NCBI GenBank assembly: GCA_944387375.1
Contig: CALXEQ010000001.1
Coordinates: 64,483 to 128,482 of the forward strand
DNA: 64,000 bases
Source of the DNA: an uncultured Clostridia bacterium
Lineage (GTDB): Bacteria > Bacillota > Clostridia > TANB77 > CAG-465
Direction: 5' to 3'
The translations under genes and the position numbers were made by a program. This document shows, piece after piece, positions 24,234-33,212 of this stretch. Within the stretch, counting starts at the first letter, position 1, and the number at the start of each line of letters is the position of its first letter. Under the pieces are notes generated by a model. That model was not told where the DNA came from. It searched no databases and saw only the letters and a program-made list of their open reading frames with translations.

Positions 24234-24266
24234 AAAAATACCTGAAATTTTTCTCAGGTATTTTTT
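24234..24266 (+). terminator. terminator after the beta-helix gene
   Basis: AAAATACCTGA pairs with TCAGGTATTTT around a T-rich loop, followed by Ts. Confidence 0.85.
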
Positions 24267-24384
24267 AGTGTGAATTTTTGTATAATTAATGTAGTAAATT
24301 GTGGATTTGTGTATATCTATTCCATCTTGATTTTGAAATATATATATTATATAATTTTCTATGTAAAAAGGAGATTTTATTATT

Positions 24385-25923
24385 ATGGAAAAATATAAAG
24401 TTAAAGAGTATATAGAGTTATTAAGAGAAGAAAATTTAATAAATGAAATTATAAATTGTGACGATATTTTAGAAAAAGAAGTAAATTTAGTGTCATATAA
24501 TTCAAAAGAAATTGAAGAAGATACTTTATTTATTTGTAAAGGAATGAATTTTAAAGATGAATATCTAAAAGAAGCAATAGATAATGGTGTGTTTATATAT
24601 GTAGCAGAAAAAAAATATAATGTAGATACACCATGTGTAATAGTAAATGATATAAGAAAAGCTTTATCTTGCCTTTCAGCAATGTATTTTAATTATCCTT
24701 GTGAGAAAGTTAATGTAATTGGAGTAGGTGGAACAAAGGGAAAATCTACAACTACATATTATATAAAATCAATACTTGATGAATATTCAAAAATAATGAA
24801 TAAAAAAGATACAGCAGTTATTTCATCAATAGATACATATGATGGTGTAGAAAATTTTGAATCTCACATTACTACACCAGAATCTTATGATATTCAAAAG
24901 CATTTATTTAATGCATATAATTGTGGCATGGAAAATTTAGTTATGGAAGTATCATCTCAAGCTTTAAAACTTGAAAGAGTTGCAGATGTATTTTTTGATG
25001 TTGGGATATTTATGAATATAAGTGAAGATCATATAAGTCCAATAGAGCATCCTAATTTTGAAGATTATTATAATTCAAAATTAAAGATGTTTGCAAATAC
25101 AAAAAATGCAATTGTAAATATGGATGCAGATTATGCGGATAATACACTATCTGTAGCTAAAAGAGATAGTGCAAGAGTATTTACTTTTTCTATGAAAAAT
25201 AAAAATACAGATTTTTATGCTTATGATATTAGAAAAGATGGATTTAACACATTATTTAAAGTACATACTCCGACTTATGATGAAGATTTTATATTAACTA
25301 TGCCGGGACTTTTTAATATAGAAAATGCACTTGCAGCTATTGCGACAACATATTTAATGGATATACCTGTAGATATTATACGACATGGATTAAAAGTTGC
25401 AAGATCAAGTGGTAGAATGGAATTTTTCCATACAAAAGATATGAAAATAATTGTATTAGTAGATTATGCACACAATAAATTGAGCTTTGAAAAGCTGTTT
25501 AGCTCTGTAAAAGAAGAATATAAGGGAAGAAGAATAGTAGCAATATTTGGGTGTCCAGGTAAGAAAGCTTTGCTTAGAAGAAAAGATTTGGGGCTTATAG
25601 CTGGTAAATATTCAGATTTTGTATATTTAGTAGCAGAAGATCCTGGAGCAGAGCCAGTAATAGATATATCTACTGAGATTGCAAAATACGTTAAAGAATA
25701 TACTAATAATTATGCTTTAATAGAAGATAGAGGAGAAGCTTTAGAAGATGCAATTTTAAAAGCAGAAAAAGAAGAAAATCCAACAATAATATTATTTACA
25801 GGAAAAGGAAGAGAAACAAGACAAAAATATGGAAATGAATATTTACCATGTATGTCAGATGTAGAATTTACAGAAAAATTCTTAGGTGAATATGATAAAA
25901 GACATGAAGGAAAAGAGGAGTAA
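24385..25923 (+). CDS. murE: MurE-type Mur ligase (UDP-MurNAc-tripeptide synthetase-like)
   Basis: 512 residues with all three Mur ligase domains: N-terminal UDP-binding, central ATPase with P-loop 'GTKGKSTTTYY' (about 115) plus 'TTPESYDIQ' and 'VMEVSSQALKLERV', and C-terminal 'SGRMEFF', 'DYAHNKLSFEKLF' and 'IFGCPGKKALLRR'. These are MurE features. The DNPR motif that selects meso-diaminopimelate is replaced by 'EDPGAEP', so the third residue added is probably not DAP; lysine or ornithine are possible (inference). The stop codon is one base from the start of an arginase gene, which would generate ornithine. It could be a second, specialised MurE rather than the main one. Confidence 0.85.
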   Translation: MEKYKVKEYIELLREENLINEIINCDDILEKEVNLVSYNSKEIEEDTLFICKGMNFKDEYLKEAIDNGVFIYVAEKKYNVDTPCVIVNDIRKALSCLSAMYFNYPCEKVNVIGVGGTKGKSTTTYYIKSILDEYSKIMNKKDTAVISSIDTYDGVENFESHITTPESYDIQKHLFNAYNCGMENLVMEVSSQALKLERVADVFFDVGIFMNISEDHISPIEHPNFEDYYNSKLKMFANTKNAIVNMDADYADNTLSVAKRDSARVFTFSMKNKNTDFYAYDIRKDGFNTLFKVHTPTYDEDFILTMPGLFNIENALAAIATTYLMDIPVDIIRHGLKVARSSGRMEFFHTKDMKIIVLVDYAHNKLSFEKLFSSVKEEYKGRRIVAIFGCPGKKALLRRKDLGLIAGKYSDFVYLVAEDPGAEPVIDISTEIAKYVKEYTNNYALIEDRGEALEDAILKAEKEENPTIILFTGKGRETRQKYGNEYLPCMSDVEFTEKFLGEYDKRHEGKEE

Positions 25924-25924
25924 G

Positions 25925-26794
25925 ATGAGAAGTATAGACATAATAGATGCATGTACAGACTTGGGTGTATCAGTTGATGGTGCAGCACTTGGACCTGAAA
26001 TATTAACAGAAGATCTGATAAATAAAAAGGTAGATAATATACATATAATACATGCTGATGAAGATGGAAAAGAAAAAGAGAAAGATAATAAAAAGAAAAA
26101 TCTAAAAAAATTGAATGAATTTAATATAGAATTATACAATAGAGTATTAAAAAGTATAGATGAAAAGAAATTCCCACTTACAATAGGTGGCGATCATAGT
26201 TTAGTCATTGCATCTGCACTCGCATCAATAAAGAAAAATCAAAATTTAGGAATAATATGGATAGATGCACATGGAGATTATAATACATTTAAAACAACTA
26301 TAACTGGAAATATTCATGGATTGCCACTTGCAGTAATTGATGGATATGAAAAAATGTATTTAGCAGATTTTCATAATGGTTCTTTTTATAATTCTAAAAA
26401 TACTGTGATAGTGGGTGGAAGGGATATTGATCCATTGGAACAAGAAAATTTAAAAGATGCTGGAGTTACTGTATTTACAACAGAAGAAATACATAAAAGA
26501 GGAATGAAGGGTGTTATGGAAGATGCAATAAAAATTGCTTGTAATAATACAAATGGAATGCATATAAGCTATGATTTAGATGTAATTGATCCTGTTATAT
26601 GTCCAGGAGTATCAGTTCCAGCAAAAAATGGGATTAATTTAGAAGAGGCGTATGAGGCAGTAGATGAAATAATAAAATATAAAGATAAATTAAAATCATT
26701 AGATTTAGTAGAATATAACCCTTTAAAAGATATAGATAATAAAACTAAAGTCATAGCTAAAACTATACTAGAAAGTTTAATTAATAATATATAG
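25925..26794 (+). CDS. arginase / ureohydrolase family enzyme
   Basis: 289 residues from ATG 25925, which follows GAGGAGTAAG at the end of the previous gene. Mn-binding motifs are complete: 'GGDHS' (about 87), 'WIDAHGDYN' and 'SYDLDVIDP', with the arginase-typical 'GNIHGLPLA' and 'VEYNP'. The sequence pattern fits arginase (arginine to ornithine plus urea) better than agmatinase. A lysine-rich insertion 'EKEKDNKKKNLKK' replaces a surface loop near residue 50. Co-transcribed with the MurE-like ligase. Confidence 0.88.
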   Translation: MRSIDIIDACTDLGVSVDGAALGPEILTEDLINKKVDNIHIIHADEDGKEKEKDNKKKNLKKLNEFNIELYNRVLKSIDEKKFPLTIGGDHSLVIASALASIKKNQNLGIIWIDAHGDYNTFKTTITGNIHGLPLAVIDGYEKMYLADFHNGSFYNSKNTVIVGGRDIDPLEQENLKDAGVTVFTTEEIHKRGMKGVMEDAIKIACNNTNGMHISYDLDVIDPVICPGVSVPAKNGINLEEAYEAVDEIIKYKDKLKSLDLVEYNPLKDIDNKTKVIAKTILESLINNI

Positions 26795-26795
26795 G

Positions 26796-26819
26796 AGATG
26801 CCATAAGGCATCTTTTTTT
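26796..26819 (+). terminator. terminator of the murE-arginase operon
   Basis: AGATGCC, loop ATAA, GGCATCT, then seven T residues. Confidence 0.88.
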
Positions 26820-26856
26820 ATACTAAAATTTGCTATAAAAAACATACTAAAAAAGT

Positions 26857-26885
26857 TTGCTATTCAAAAATTAAAAGAGTATAAT
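26857..26885 (+). promoter_or_regulatory. promoter of the Rpn-type gene
   Basis: TTGCTA (26857-26862), 17-base spacer, TATAAT (26880-26885). Confidence 0.6.
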
Positions 26886-26914
26886 AACCTTGCTTTAACT
26901 AAAGGAGGTGTTAT

Positions 26915-27808
26915 ATGAAAAAATTAAAGCCAACAAATGATTATGTATTCAAAAAAATATTTGGAAGTATTGACTCTGAAGATATAACAAGAGAATTTAT
27001 AAAATCAGCAACAGGACTAGAATTTGAAGATATAAATTTAGATACAACACCAATACTTGAAAAAGATTTAATAGATAAAAAGATAGGAATACTAGATGTA
27101 AAAGTAGTAGCAGATAAAATAAATAATATTGATATAGAGATGCAAGTAGTAAAAAGTGAACATATAGCAGAAAGAATATTATTTTACTGGTCAAAAATGT
27201 ATAATAAAACAATAAGAAAAGGATATGGATATGAAAGAGGACAAAAAGCAATATGTATATTAATAGCAGATTTTAAACTAAGTAATTTAACGCAAATAGA
27301 TAAGTTTTATACAAGATGGAAAATAATGGAAGAAAACTACACAAGACTAAACTTTACAGATAAGTTATACATAGTTATAATAGAATTAGAAAAGATAAAA
27401 GATATAAAAGAAACAGAAAACAAAGAATTATTAAACTGGTGTAAATTCATAAAAAATCCAGAAGAAATGGAGGGAGAAGAAATGAAAAACAAATATATAA
27501 AAAAAGCAAAAGAAAAACTAGACGAAATAAACCAAAGTGAAGAAGAAAGAAGATTAGCAGAAATAAGAGAAAGAACAATAAGAGATGAAATGGCAATAAG
27601 AGATAGTGGATATATAGATGGAAAAAATGATGGGATAGAGATTGGAATAAAAGAAGGAGAGAAAAAAGGTAAAATAGAGGGAAGAGCCGAAACAAAAAAG
27701 GAGATGATAAAAGAAATGTTAAAAAATAATATATCATTTGAAGTCATACTGAAAATAACACATATGTCAAGAAATGAAGTTGAAGAATTAATGGACTTTG
27801 TCAAGTAA
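26915..27808 (+). CDS. Rpn / PD-(D/E)XK nuclease family protein ('putative transposase')
   Basis: 297 residues. Starts 'KPTNDYVFKKIFGS', the family signature, with nuclease core 'GILDVKVVADKINNIDIEMQV' (Asp then ExQ) and 'RILFYWSKMYNKTI'. The C-terminal third is highly charged (repeated 'GxxxGxxEG' turns, residues 225-265), predicting coiled coil. Rpn proteins are PD-(D/E)XK DNA endonucleases that promote RecA-independent recombination and spread horizontally. Base use is more purine-rich on the coding strand than in the neighbours. Start AAAGGAGGTG; own promoter and terminator. Confidence 0.87.
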   Translation: MKKLKPTNDYVFKKIFGSIDSEDITREFIKSATGLEFEDINLDTTPILEKDLIDKKIGILDVKVVADKINNIDIEMQVVKSEHIAERILFYWSKMYNKTIRKGYGYERGQKAICILIADFKLSNLTQIDKFYTRWKIMEENYTRLNFTDKLYIVIIELEKIKDIKETENKELLNWCKFIKNPEEMEGEEMKNKYIKKAKEKLDEINQSEEERRLAEIRERTIRDEMAIRDSGYIDGKNDGIEIGIKEGEKKGKIEGRAETKKEMIKEMLKNNISFEVILKITHMSRNEVEELMDFVK

Positions 27809-27862
27809 AGAGTGTGTAGAATAGTTTGTGTAAACTAAAATAAACTTTCTATGATAATTTTT

Positions 27863-27899
27863 AAATAGATACTATACTTAAAGTATAGTGTCTATTTTT
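27863..27899 (+). terminator. terminator of the Rpn-type gene
   Basis: AAATAGA-T-ACTATACTT pairs with AAGTATAGT-G-TCTATTT, followed by Ts. The rest of the 255-base gap to 28063 shows only AT-rich sequence. Confidence 0.75.
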
Positions 27900-28001
27900 A
27901 ACTTAATTCAAGTACACTATCAATTAATGAGTATTTAGAATAAAATCTTTGTCGGTAGGGTTCTGATTTTTAAAATTTTACTTTAAAGGATTGTATATAA
28001 T

Positions 28002-28033
28002 AAAAAATACCTTAACTTTTTAGCTAAGGTATT
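28002..28033 (-). terminator. terminator of the Lon-type protease gene
   Basis: AATACCTTA (28006-28014) and TAAGGTATT (28025-28033); the A run at 28002-28007 supplies the U tract on the minus strand. Confidence 0.8.
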
Positions 28034-28063
28034 AATATATAAGTAACTTTTTAACTTGGTACT

Positions 28064-30478
28064 CTAATTGTTATATTTAGCACTATTTTGTGCATATTTT
28101 TCTAACTTTTTATATACTAAATAATTAATAGTTCCTTCTTCATAAGTTCCATCTTCTTTTTGTTTTCCGGCTGGTATTCCAGTTAATATTTCTATTCCTT
28201 CATCAATCGAATTTACAGGATAAATATGGAATTTTCCTGATTTAACAGCTTCAACTATTTCATCACTTAAAGTTAGATTTTTTATATTTTGATATGGTAT
28301 TAAAACACCATTTTCTTCATTTAGTCCTTTTTCTTTACATACTTTAAAGAATCCTTCAATTTTATCTGTAACACCACCAATTGGCTGTATTTCACCTTTT
28401 TGGTTAACTGATCCTGTTACTGCAAGACTTTGATTTATAGGTACATCTGCAAGGGAAGATAATATAGCATAAAGTTCAGTAGATGAAGCGCTATCACCAT
28501 CTATAGGATTGTATAATTGTTCAAAACATATACTTGCAGTAAGAGAAAGCGGAATGTCTTGAGCATATTTTTCACCGATATATGCAGAAAGAATAAATAC
28601 TCCTTTTGAATGAGATTTTCCACTCATAGAAACTTCTCTTTCAATATTTAAAACACCACTTTTTCCTATAAATGTATTGGCAGTAATTCTTACTGGTTGA
28701 CCAAAAGAGCAATCTCCTGATACAGCTATAGTAAGACCATTGATTTGACCTACTTTTTTACCACTAGTTGAAATTATTATATCTCCTTGCTTAATCATTT
28801 TATTTAATGCATCATTATATTTAGAAAATCTTTTTGTTTTAGCTTCAAGAGCTTTTTGTACTTCATAATCTGTTATAATTTTTTTTCTTGAGCTTGTTGC
28901 AACAAAGTTTGATTCTATAATTAAATCTGATATATCTTGCATTATAGCAGTTAATTTGTTTTGATTACCTGCACATTTTGAGCTATATTCAATTATTTCT
29001 TTTACACCTGTTTTATCAAGAGGTAGAAGAGAATGTTTTTTACAAACATAAGCTATAAATTGAACTAGTTTTTTTACATTTTCTTTATTTCTATCGTATG
29101 TATCATCAAAATCTGCTTTTACTTTAAATAGTTTTTTAAAGTCTGCATCCATTGCACAAAGTTGTTGATAATGAAGTTCAGATCCTATTAATATAACTTG
29201 CATGTTTATTGGTATAGGCTCTGGTTTTAAAGATACAACAGTAATTGGTTGATGAATATCACGTGAGCTATCAATAGATAATTCTTGGTTTCTTAATACT
29301 CTTTTAAAAGCTTCCCAAGTAGGAGCACTAAGTAATAGATCTCTTATATTAATTATTAAAAAGCCACCATTTGCTTTATGGACAAGACCTGGTTTTAGCA
29401 TATTATAATTAGTTCTTGTACCTTGTGGAGTACTTTCGAATTCAAGTTTTCCAAATAAATCAAAATAGTTTGGATTTTTACATAAAACTACAGGTGCATG
29501 TTGAAGTCTATCATTATTTATTACTAAATTTACACGATATTTTTCCCAAGGTTTTTGATTTTTTGCTTTAATCATTTGTTGCATAAGATATGGATTACTC
29601 ATCATTTTTAAATCTTTTTCAGCATTATCTTTTTTAAAGAATTCTACATTTTTTACAACATCACTTTGAATAGAGTACAAGAAATTCTGTATTTTTAAGT
29701 TTTTCTTGTATTTTATTTTTAAATCACTCATACATTGTGTTACAGCAAAAGTAGCTAAATTATTTTCCCATTCTTTTAAAACTTGTTCACATTTTTTATC
29801 TAGTGCATCTAATTCTTTTAAAACTTGTAGAGTTTGTTCTTGAATTTCTGGACTTTTTTCTTCAAAGTATTTTTTTGTTTTTTCATCTAATACTTTAAAA
29901 GATTTTTCATCAAGTACAACGCCATTGTGAACAGGTGAAAAGTAAATACCATTTTCAGTGTTACGCACTTTAAATCCTTTCTCAAAAGTGGATTTATCAA
30001 ACTCACGCATTAAGTTTTCTTTAGCTCTTTTATATCTATCTACAATAGTCTTTTTTTCTTTTTCGTACATATCACCAGTTAGTTCTTTATTAATACGTGT
30101 AATTATTGAATTAATAAATCTATTCATATCTTGCTTAAATTCCATACCTTCACCAGGAGCAAGGCATACAGCTATAGGTTCATTTGGATTTTCAAAATTA
30201 TTAATATAGCAATAATCTTGAGGCACTGGTAATTTTTCGCTTAAAGAATTTACTACTGATAGTGCATATGCAGTTTTTCCAATTCCAAGTGTACCTGCTA
30301 TATATAAATTAAAACCTTTTTGTGGTATTTGCATAGCAGATTTTATAGCTTCAAGAGCTCTTTCTTGACCAATAATTCCATTAAATGGTTCAACTTCATC
30401 TGTTGTTGTAAATTGTAAACTATCTACATTAAAAGTATTATTTAAACTAGCAGACTTAAGTTCCTTAATTTTCTTCAT
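28064..30478 (-). CDS. LonB-like ATP-dependent protease (AAA + Lon S16 domains)
   Basis: 804 residues from the ATG at 30478 (GGAGGT ten bases upstream; an ATG three codons earlier is too close). P-loop 'AGTLGIGKTA' (62-69 region), a long coiled-coil insertion (about 130-330), arginine-finger region, and a C-terminal S16 peptidase domain with catalytic Ser in 'DGDSASSTE' (about 663) and Lys in 'GGVTDKIEGF' (about 706), 43 residues apart as in classical Lon. The N-terminal Lon substrate domain is absent and there is no clear membrane segment, so it belongs to the bacterial LonB-like/LonC-type AAA proteases. Own promoter and terminator. Confidence 0.9.
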   Translation of the reverse strand: MKKIKELKSASLNNTFNVDSLQFTTTDEVEPFNGIIGQERALEAIKSAMQIPQKGFNLYIAGTLGIGKTAYALSVVNSLSEKLPVPQDYCYINNFENPNEPIAVCLAPGEGMEFKQDMNRFINSIITRINKELTGDMYEKEKKTIVDRYKRAKENLMREFDKSTFEKGFKVRNTENGIYFSPVHNGVVLDEKSFKVLDEKTKKYFEEKSPEIQEQTLQVLKELDALDKKCEQVLKEWENNLATFAVTQCMSDLKIKYKKNLKIQNFLYSIQSDVVKNVEFFKKDNAEKDLKMMSNPYLMQQMIKAKNQKPWEKYRVNLVINNDRLQHAPVVLCKNPNYFDLFGKLEFESTPQGTRTNYNMLKPGLVHKANGGFLIINIRDLLLSAPTWEAFKRVLRNQELSIDSSRDIHQPITVVSLKPEPIPINMQVILIGSELHYQQLCAMDADFKKLFKVKADFDDTYDRNKENVKKLVQFIAYVCKKHSLLPLDKTGVKEIIEYSSKCAGNQNKLTAIMQDISDLIIESNFVATSSRKKIITDYEVQKALEAKTKRFSKYNDALNKMIKQGDIIISTSGKKVGQINGLTIAVSGDCSFGQPVRITANTFIGKSGVLNIEREVSMSGKSHSKGVFILSAYIGEKYAQDIPLSLTASICFEQLYNPIDGDSASSTELYAILSSLADVPINQSLAVTGSVNQKGEIQPIGGVTDKIEGFFKVCKEKGLNEENGVLIPYQNIKNLTLSDEIVEAVKSGKFHIYPVNSIDEGIEILTGIPAGKQKEDGTYEEGTINYLVYKKLEKYAQNSAKYNN

Positions 30479-30521
30479 ATATGTCATTACCTCCAATTTT
30501 TCTTTTGTAAACCTTAATTAC

Positions 30522-30550
30522 ATTGTATAGTATATGTAAAAAATATTCAA
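30522..30550 (-). promoter_or_regulatory. promoter of the Lon-type protease gene
   Basis: On the minus strand TTGAAT (30550-30545), 17-base spacer, TACAAT (30527-30522). Confidence 0.6.
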
Positions 30551-30616
30551 CTTAAATTACAGAAAAATTTTTTCTTTGTTTAAATTCATCGAAAAAGGTA
30601 AAAAATAATAAAAGTA

Positions 30617-30645
30617 TTTACTTTAATTTTATTTAGTTGTATAAT
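30617..30645 (+). promoter_or_regulatory. possible promoter of the 30729 gene
   Basis: TTTACT (30617-30622), 17-base spacer, perfect TATAAT (30640-30645). The -35 is weak. Confidence 0.5.
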
Positions 30646-30728
30646 TTAAATGTATATAAAAATGTGGTATATGCATTGTTTGAAAAAAGAAAGGAGAGTA
30701 AAGTAGACAAGTACTTTACAGGTGATGT

Positions 30729-31403
30729 ATGAAAAAGCAAAAGACAATAATAGCTATTTTAGTAGTAGTTGCTATAATAGTAATAGGAGTGGTATTATTT
30801 TTAGTATATAGGGATATTAGTGCTAAAAATAAGTTAACAGAAGAAATTAATAGTTTATCTGAAACAAATATTAATATGGAGATAAAGACATCTGGGCAGT
30901 ATGGAATAGTTGAAAAACTAGTAAAAGAAAATTTTAAATCATATTATGACTCAATTAATACCTTAAGAGAAAATTATGATGAGGTTGCAAATATTAAGGC
31001 TCTTAATATAGAAAATTATAAAAATGACGGACCAGAATTTAATACTACACTTGAAACTTTAAATACAATTAAGACAGAAGATCAAAATCTTATTGCAACA
31101 TTAAATGATTTAATTGATGAAGCAAAGATAGAAGAAAAAGCTGCAAATAATGGACTAAAAGGAAAATATGTTCAAGAATATAAAGATATATTAGAACAAA
31201 TAAAACTAGCTGATGGAGTAAATAAAATAAAAGAAACAGATGCTAAATTTGATGGATATCTAAGTTCATTAATAGATGTTTTAACTTATATGAAAGATAA
31301 TAAAGATGTTTGGTTTATCGAAAATGATACATTAAAATCTAATAGTCAAACATTTATAGATGAATATAATAAAAAAGTAGACCAAACAAATATTGAGTTA
31401 TAA
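30729..31403 (+). CDS. single-pass membrane protein with helical extracytoplasmic domain, unknown function
   Basis: 224 residues: N-terminal anchor (about 6-29, 'IIAILVVVAIIVIGVVLFLVY') then a hydrophilic, Asn/Lys/Glu-rich domain that looks all-helical. There is no lipobox cysteine. I do not recognise the family. AGGTGATGT lies right before the ATG; a stronger AAGGAGAG lies 30 bases further up, separated from it by a GTAAAGTA/TACTTTAC hairpin (30698-30719). Stands alone between divergent operons. Confidence 0.75.
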   Translation: MKKQKTIIAILVVVAIIVIGVVLFLVYRDISAKNKLTEEINSLSETNINMEIKTSGQYGIVEKLVKENFKSYYDSINTLRENYDEVANIKALNIENYKNDGPEFNTTLETLNTIKTEDQNLIATLNDLIDEAKIEEKAANNGLKGKYVQEYKDILEQIKLADGVNKIKETDAKFDGYLSSLIDVLTYMKDNKDVWFIENDTLKSNSQTFIDEYNKKVDQTNIEL

Positions 31404-31437
31404 AAAAACGAGCTTAACATAGAGTTAAGCTCATTTT
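31403..31437. terminator. bidirectional terminator between 30729 gene and rimI
   Basis: GAGCTTAA (31410-31417) pairs with TTAAGCTC (31424-31431), with an A run on the left and TTTT on the right; it overlaps the rimI stop codon. Confidence 0.85.
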
Positions 31438-31874
31438 ATATTTAGCTTCATTATATATGCATCTTCTAAATTATCATAATACTTTTTTCGTGTAGATATT
31501 TGTTTAAATCCAAATTTTTCATATAGTTTTTGTGCAGGAATGTTAGAGCTTCTTACCTCTAGTATAATTTCAATTATATTATTTTTTCTACAAAAAGAGA
31601 TAATGTCGTTTAGCATAAATGTTGCAACACTCATGTTTATTTTTTCTTTATCTACAACAATAGATATTAAATCTGCACTATCTAATACATAAGATATACC
31701 AGCATATCCTACTGTTTTATTATTTATTTTAGCAACTATATAATATGTGTTTGTATTTTCAATTTCATTTTCTAATAAAGTTTTTGAAAGTATTTTTATA
31801 TTATGGCTTTTTTCTAAATTTAGAACATCTTGTATATCATCTTTTGTCATTTTATATATTTTAATATTATTCAT
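31431..31874 (-). CDS. rimI: RimI-like GNAT N-acetyltransferase
   Basis: 147 residues from the ATG at 31874, which overlaps the end of tsaB. GNAT fold with 'LISIVVDKE', an acetyl-CoA region that is less typical than usual ('KINMSVATFMLNDI' in place of the RxxGxG/A motif), and the RimI-typical 'LEVRSSNIPAQKLYEKFGFKQISTRKKYY'. RimI acetylates the N-terminal Ala of ribosomal protein S18 in E. coli and is commonly linked to tsaB and tsaE, as here. The weak RxxGxG motif makes activity less certain. Confidence 0.85.
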   Translation of the reverse strand: MNNIKIYKMTKDDIQDVLNLEKSHNIKILSKTLLENEIENTNTYYIVAKINNKTVGYAGISYVLDSADLISIVVDKEKINMSVATFMLNDIISFCRKNNIIEIILEVRSSNIPAQKLYEKFGFKQISTRKKYYDNLEDAYIMKLNIK

Positions 31875-32571
31875 GATCAGACATTCTTTCTGCTTGAGAT
31901 TTTCTAGCATATAATGCATCAAGACTATAAGCATTGTACATGTATTTTGAAGTATCAACTAAATTTAAATAACAATTTATTAAATCATTAGTTGTTGGAT
32001 ATATATTTAATAATTTACTAGAAATAGGAGATAAAGTATCCTTAAATTTATCTATGCAATTTCCGGCTATAATTAGATCTTTATAATTGTCTTTTATAAT
32101 AGATACAACATTATCTAATGTATCATTATCTACATCCTTTATTTTTTCTATTAGCACTTTATTATCCTTAAAACTTAATTTATTTATGCCATAATATACT
32201 CTATTATTTCTTGCATCAATCAAAGAAAGTATATATGCTTTATTATTTTCTTCCAGTTTTTTATATGCAGTATACGTGATTAAATCTATAGATGAGATAG
32301 AGAAGATAGGTAAATCCTTAACTTGAGCAAAAGCTTTAATAGTTGCAAGCCCTATACGAAGCCCTGTAAAAGACCCAGGACCATTTATGCAAGCAAGTAT
32401 ATTTATACCATCTAAGTCTGTTCCTGACTCTATTAGAGTTTCATCTATTATTGGGAGTAATTTCTCTGAGTGTGTAATTTCGTTATCTATAGATTTTATA
32501 TAATATTTTTCGTTATTTAATACGCTACAACTTGCGATTTTTGTTGTAGTATCTATTCCTAAAATATTCAT
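31867..32571 (-). CDS. tsaB: tRNA threonylcarbamoyladenosine biosynthesis protein TsaB
   Basis: 234 residues from ATG 32571 (GGAGGAAGAAATA upstream). 'MNILGIDTTTKIASCSVLNN' at the N-terminus, 'SEKLLPIIDETL' and 'GPGSFTGLRIGLATIKAFA' are TsaB signatures of the ASKHA fold. TsaB bridges TsaD and TsaE in making t6A37 on ANN-decoding tRNAs. tsaD is not in the window. Overlaps tsaE by one base and rimI by eight. Confidence 0.95.
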   Translation of the reverse strand: MNILGIDTTTKIASCSVLNNEKYYIKSIDNEITHSEKLLPIIDETLIESGTDLDGINILACINGPGSFTGLRIGLATIKAFAQVKDLPIFSISSIDLITYTAYKKLEENNKAYILSLIDARNNRVYYGINKLSFKDNKVLIEKIKDVDNDTLDNVVSIIKDNYKDLIIAGNCIDKFKDTLSPISSKLLNIYPTTNDLINCYLNLVDTSKYMYNAYSLDALYARKSQAERMSDHE

Positions 32572-33071
32572 TATTTCTTCCTCCAAATTTTAAAATATCT
32601 TGTATTTATATCACTATTATCTTTTTGAATGTCTATATGAATTGTGGCTTTTGGTAAAATATCTTGTATTATTTCATCTCCCCATTCAATCAAGCATATT
32701 CCGTCTTCAAAATATTCAGTTCCAATGTCATCTAAAAATTCTTCACTATCTTTAATTCTATAAACATCGAAATGATATATAGGGTAGTCTTTATTTATGT
32801 TATATTCATTTACTATTGTAAATGTTGGACTACATACATCTTTTTCTATATTAAAATAACTTGCTATACCATTTAAAAATACAGTTTTTCCAGAGCCTAA
32901 TTCACCATTTAGTGTTATAATATCTCCTTTTTTTAAGTACTTTGCAAAAAAGTTTGCAAGCCATTTTGTATCATTTACATTTTTAGATATATATTCATAT
33001 TCAAAAGAATTATTGGTATTAAATATTATATTTAGTATATTATCTATATTTTTATCTGTTATTCTTTCCAA
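32571..33071 (-). CDS. tsaE: tRNA threonylcarbamoyladenosine biosynthesis ATPase TsaE
   Basis: About 166 residues. Walker A 'LNGELGSGKTVF', 'SPTFTIVNEY', 'IYHFDVYRI' and 'LIEWGDEI' are TsaE signatures. The start is uncertain: the only ATG (33116) would add a hydrophobic tail without a ribosome binding site; TTG at 33071 follows GGTGAT at good spacing and is preferred. Even so there is an N-terminal extension of some 30 residues relative to typical TsaE. First gene of the tsaE-tsaB-rimI operon. Confidence 0.92.
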   Translation of the reverse strand: MERITDKNIDNILNIIFNTNNSFEYEYISKNVNDTKWLANFFAKYLKKGDIITLNGELGSGKTVFLNGIASYFNIEKDVCSPTFTIVNEYNINKDYPIYHFDVYRIKDSEEFLDDIGTEYFEDGICLIEWGDEIIQDILPKATIHIDIQKDNSDINTRYFKIWRKK

Positions 33072-33212
33072 AAAAATCACCAATATAATTATATCAAAAA
33101 TGTAGCAAAATAGCAATTATAAAGCATATTTTATAACATTAATAATTAAACATATAAAATGGTTGCAAATTTGGAAAAGAAAATATAAAATATATAAAAA
33201 AGGAGAAAGAAT

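Noticed and set aside
27809-27862. Possible remnant of a transposon end (TAGTTT-GTG-TAAACTA) behind the Rpn gene
   Set aside because: A short dyad with no matching partner end or transposase fragment nearby.
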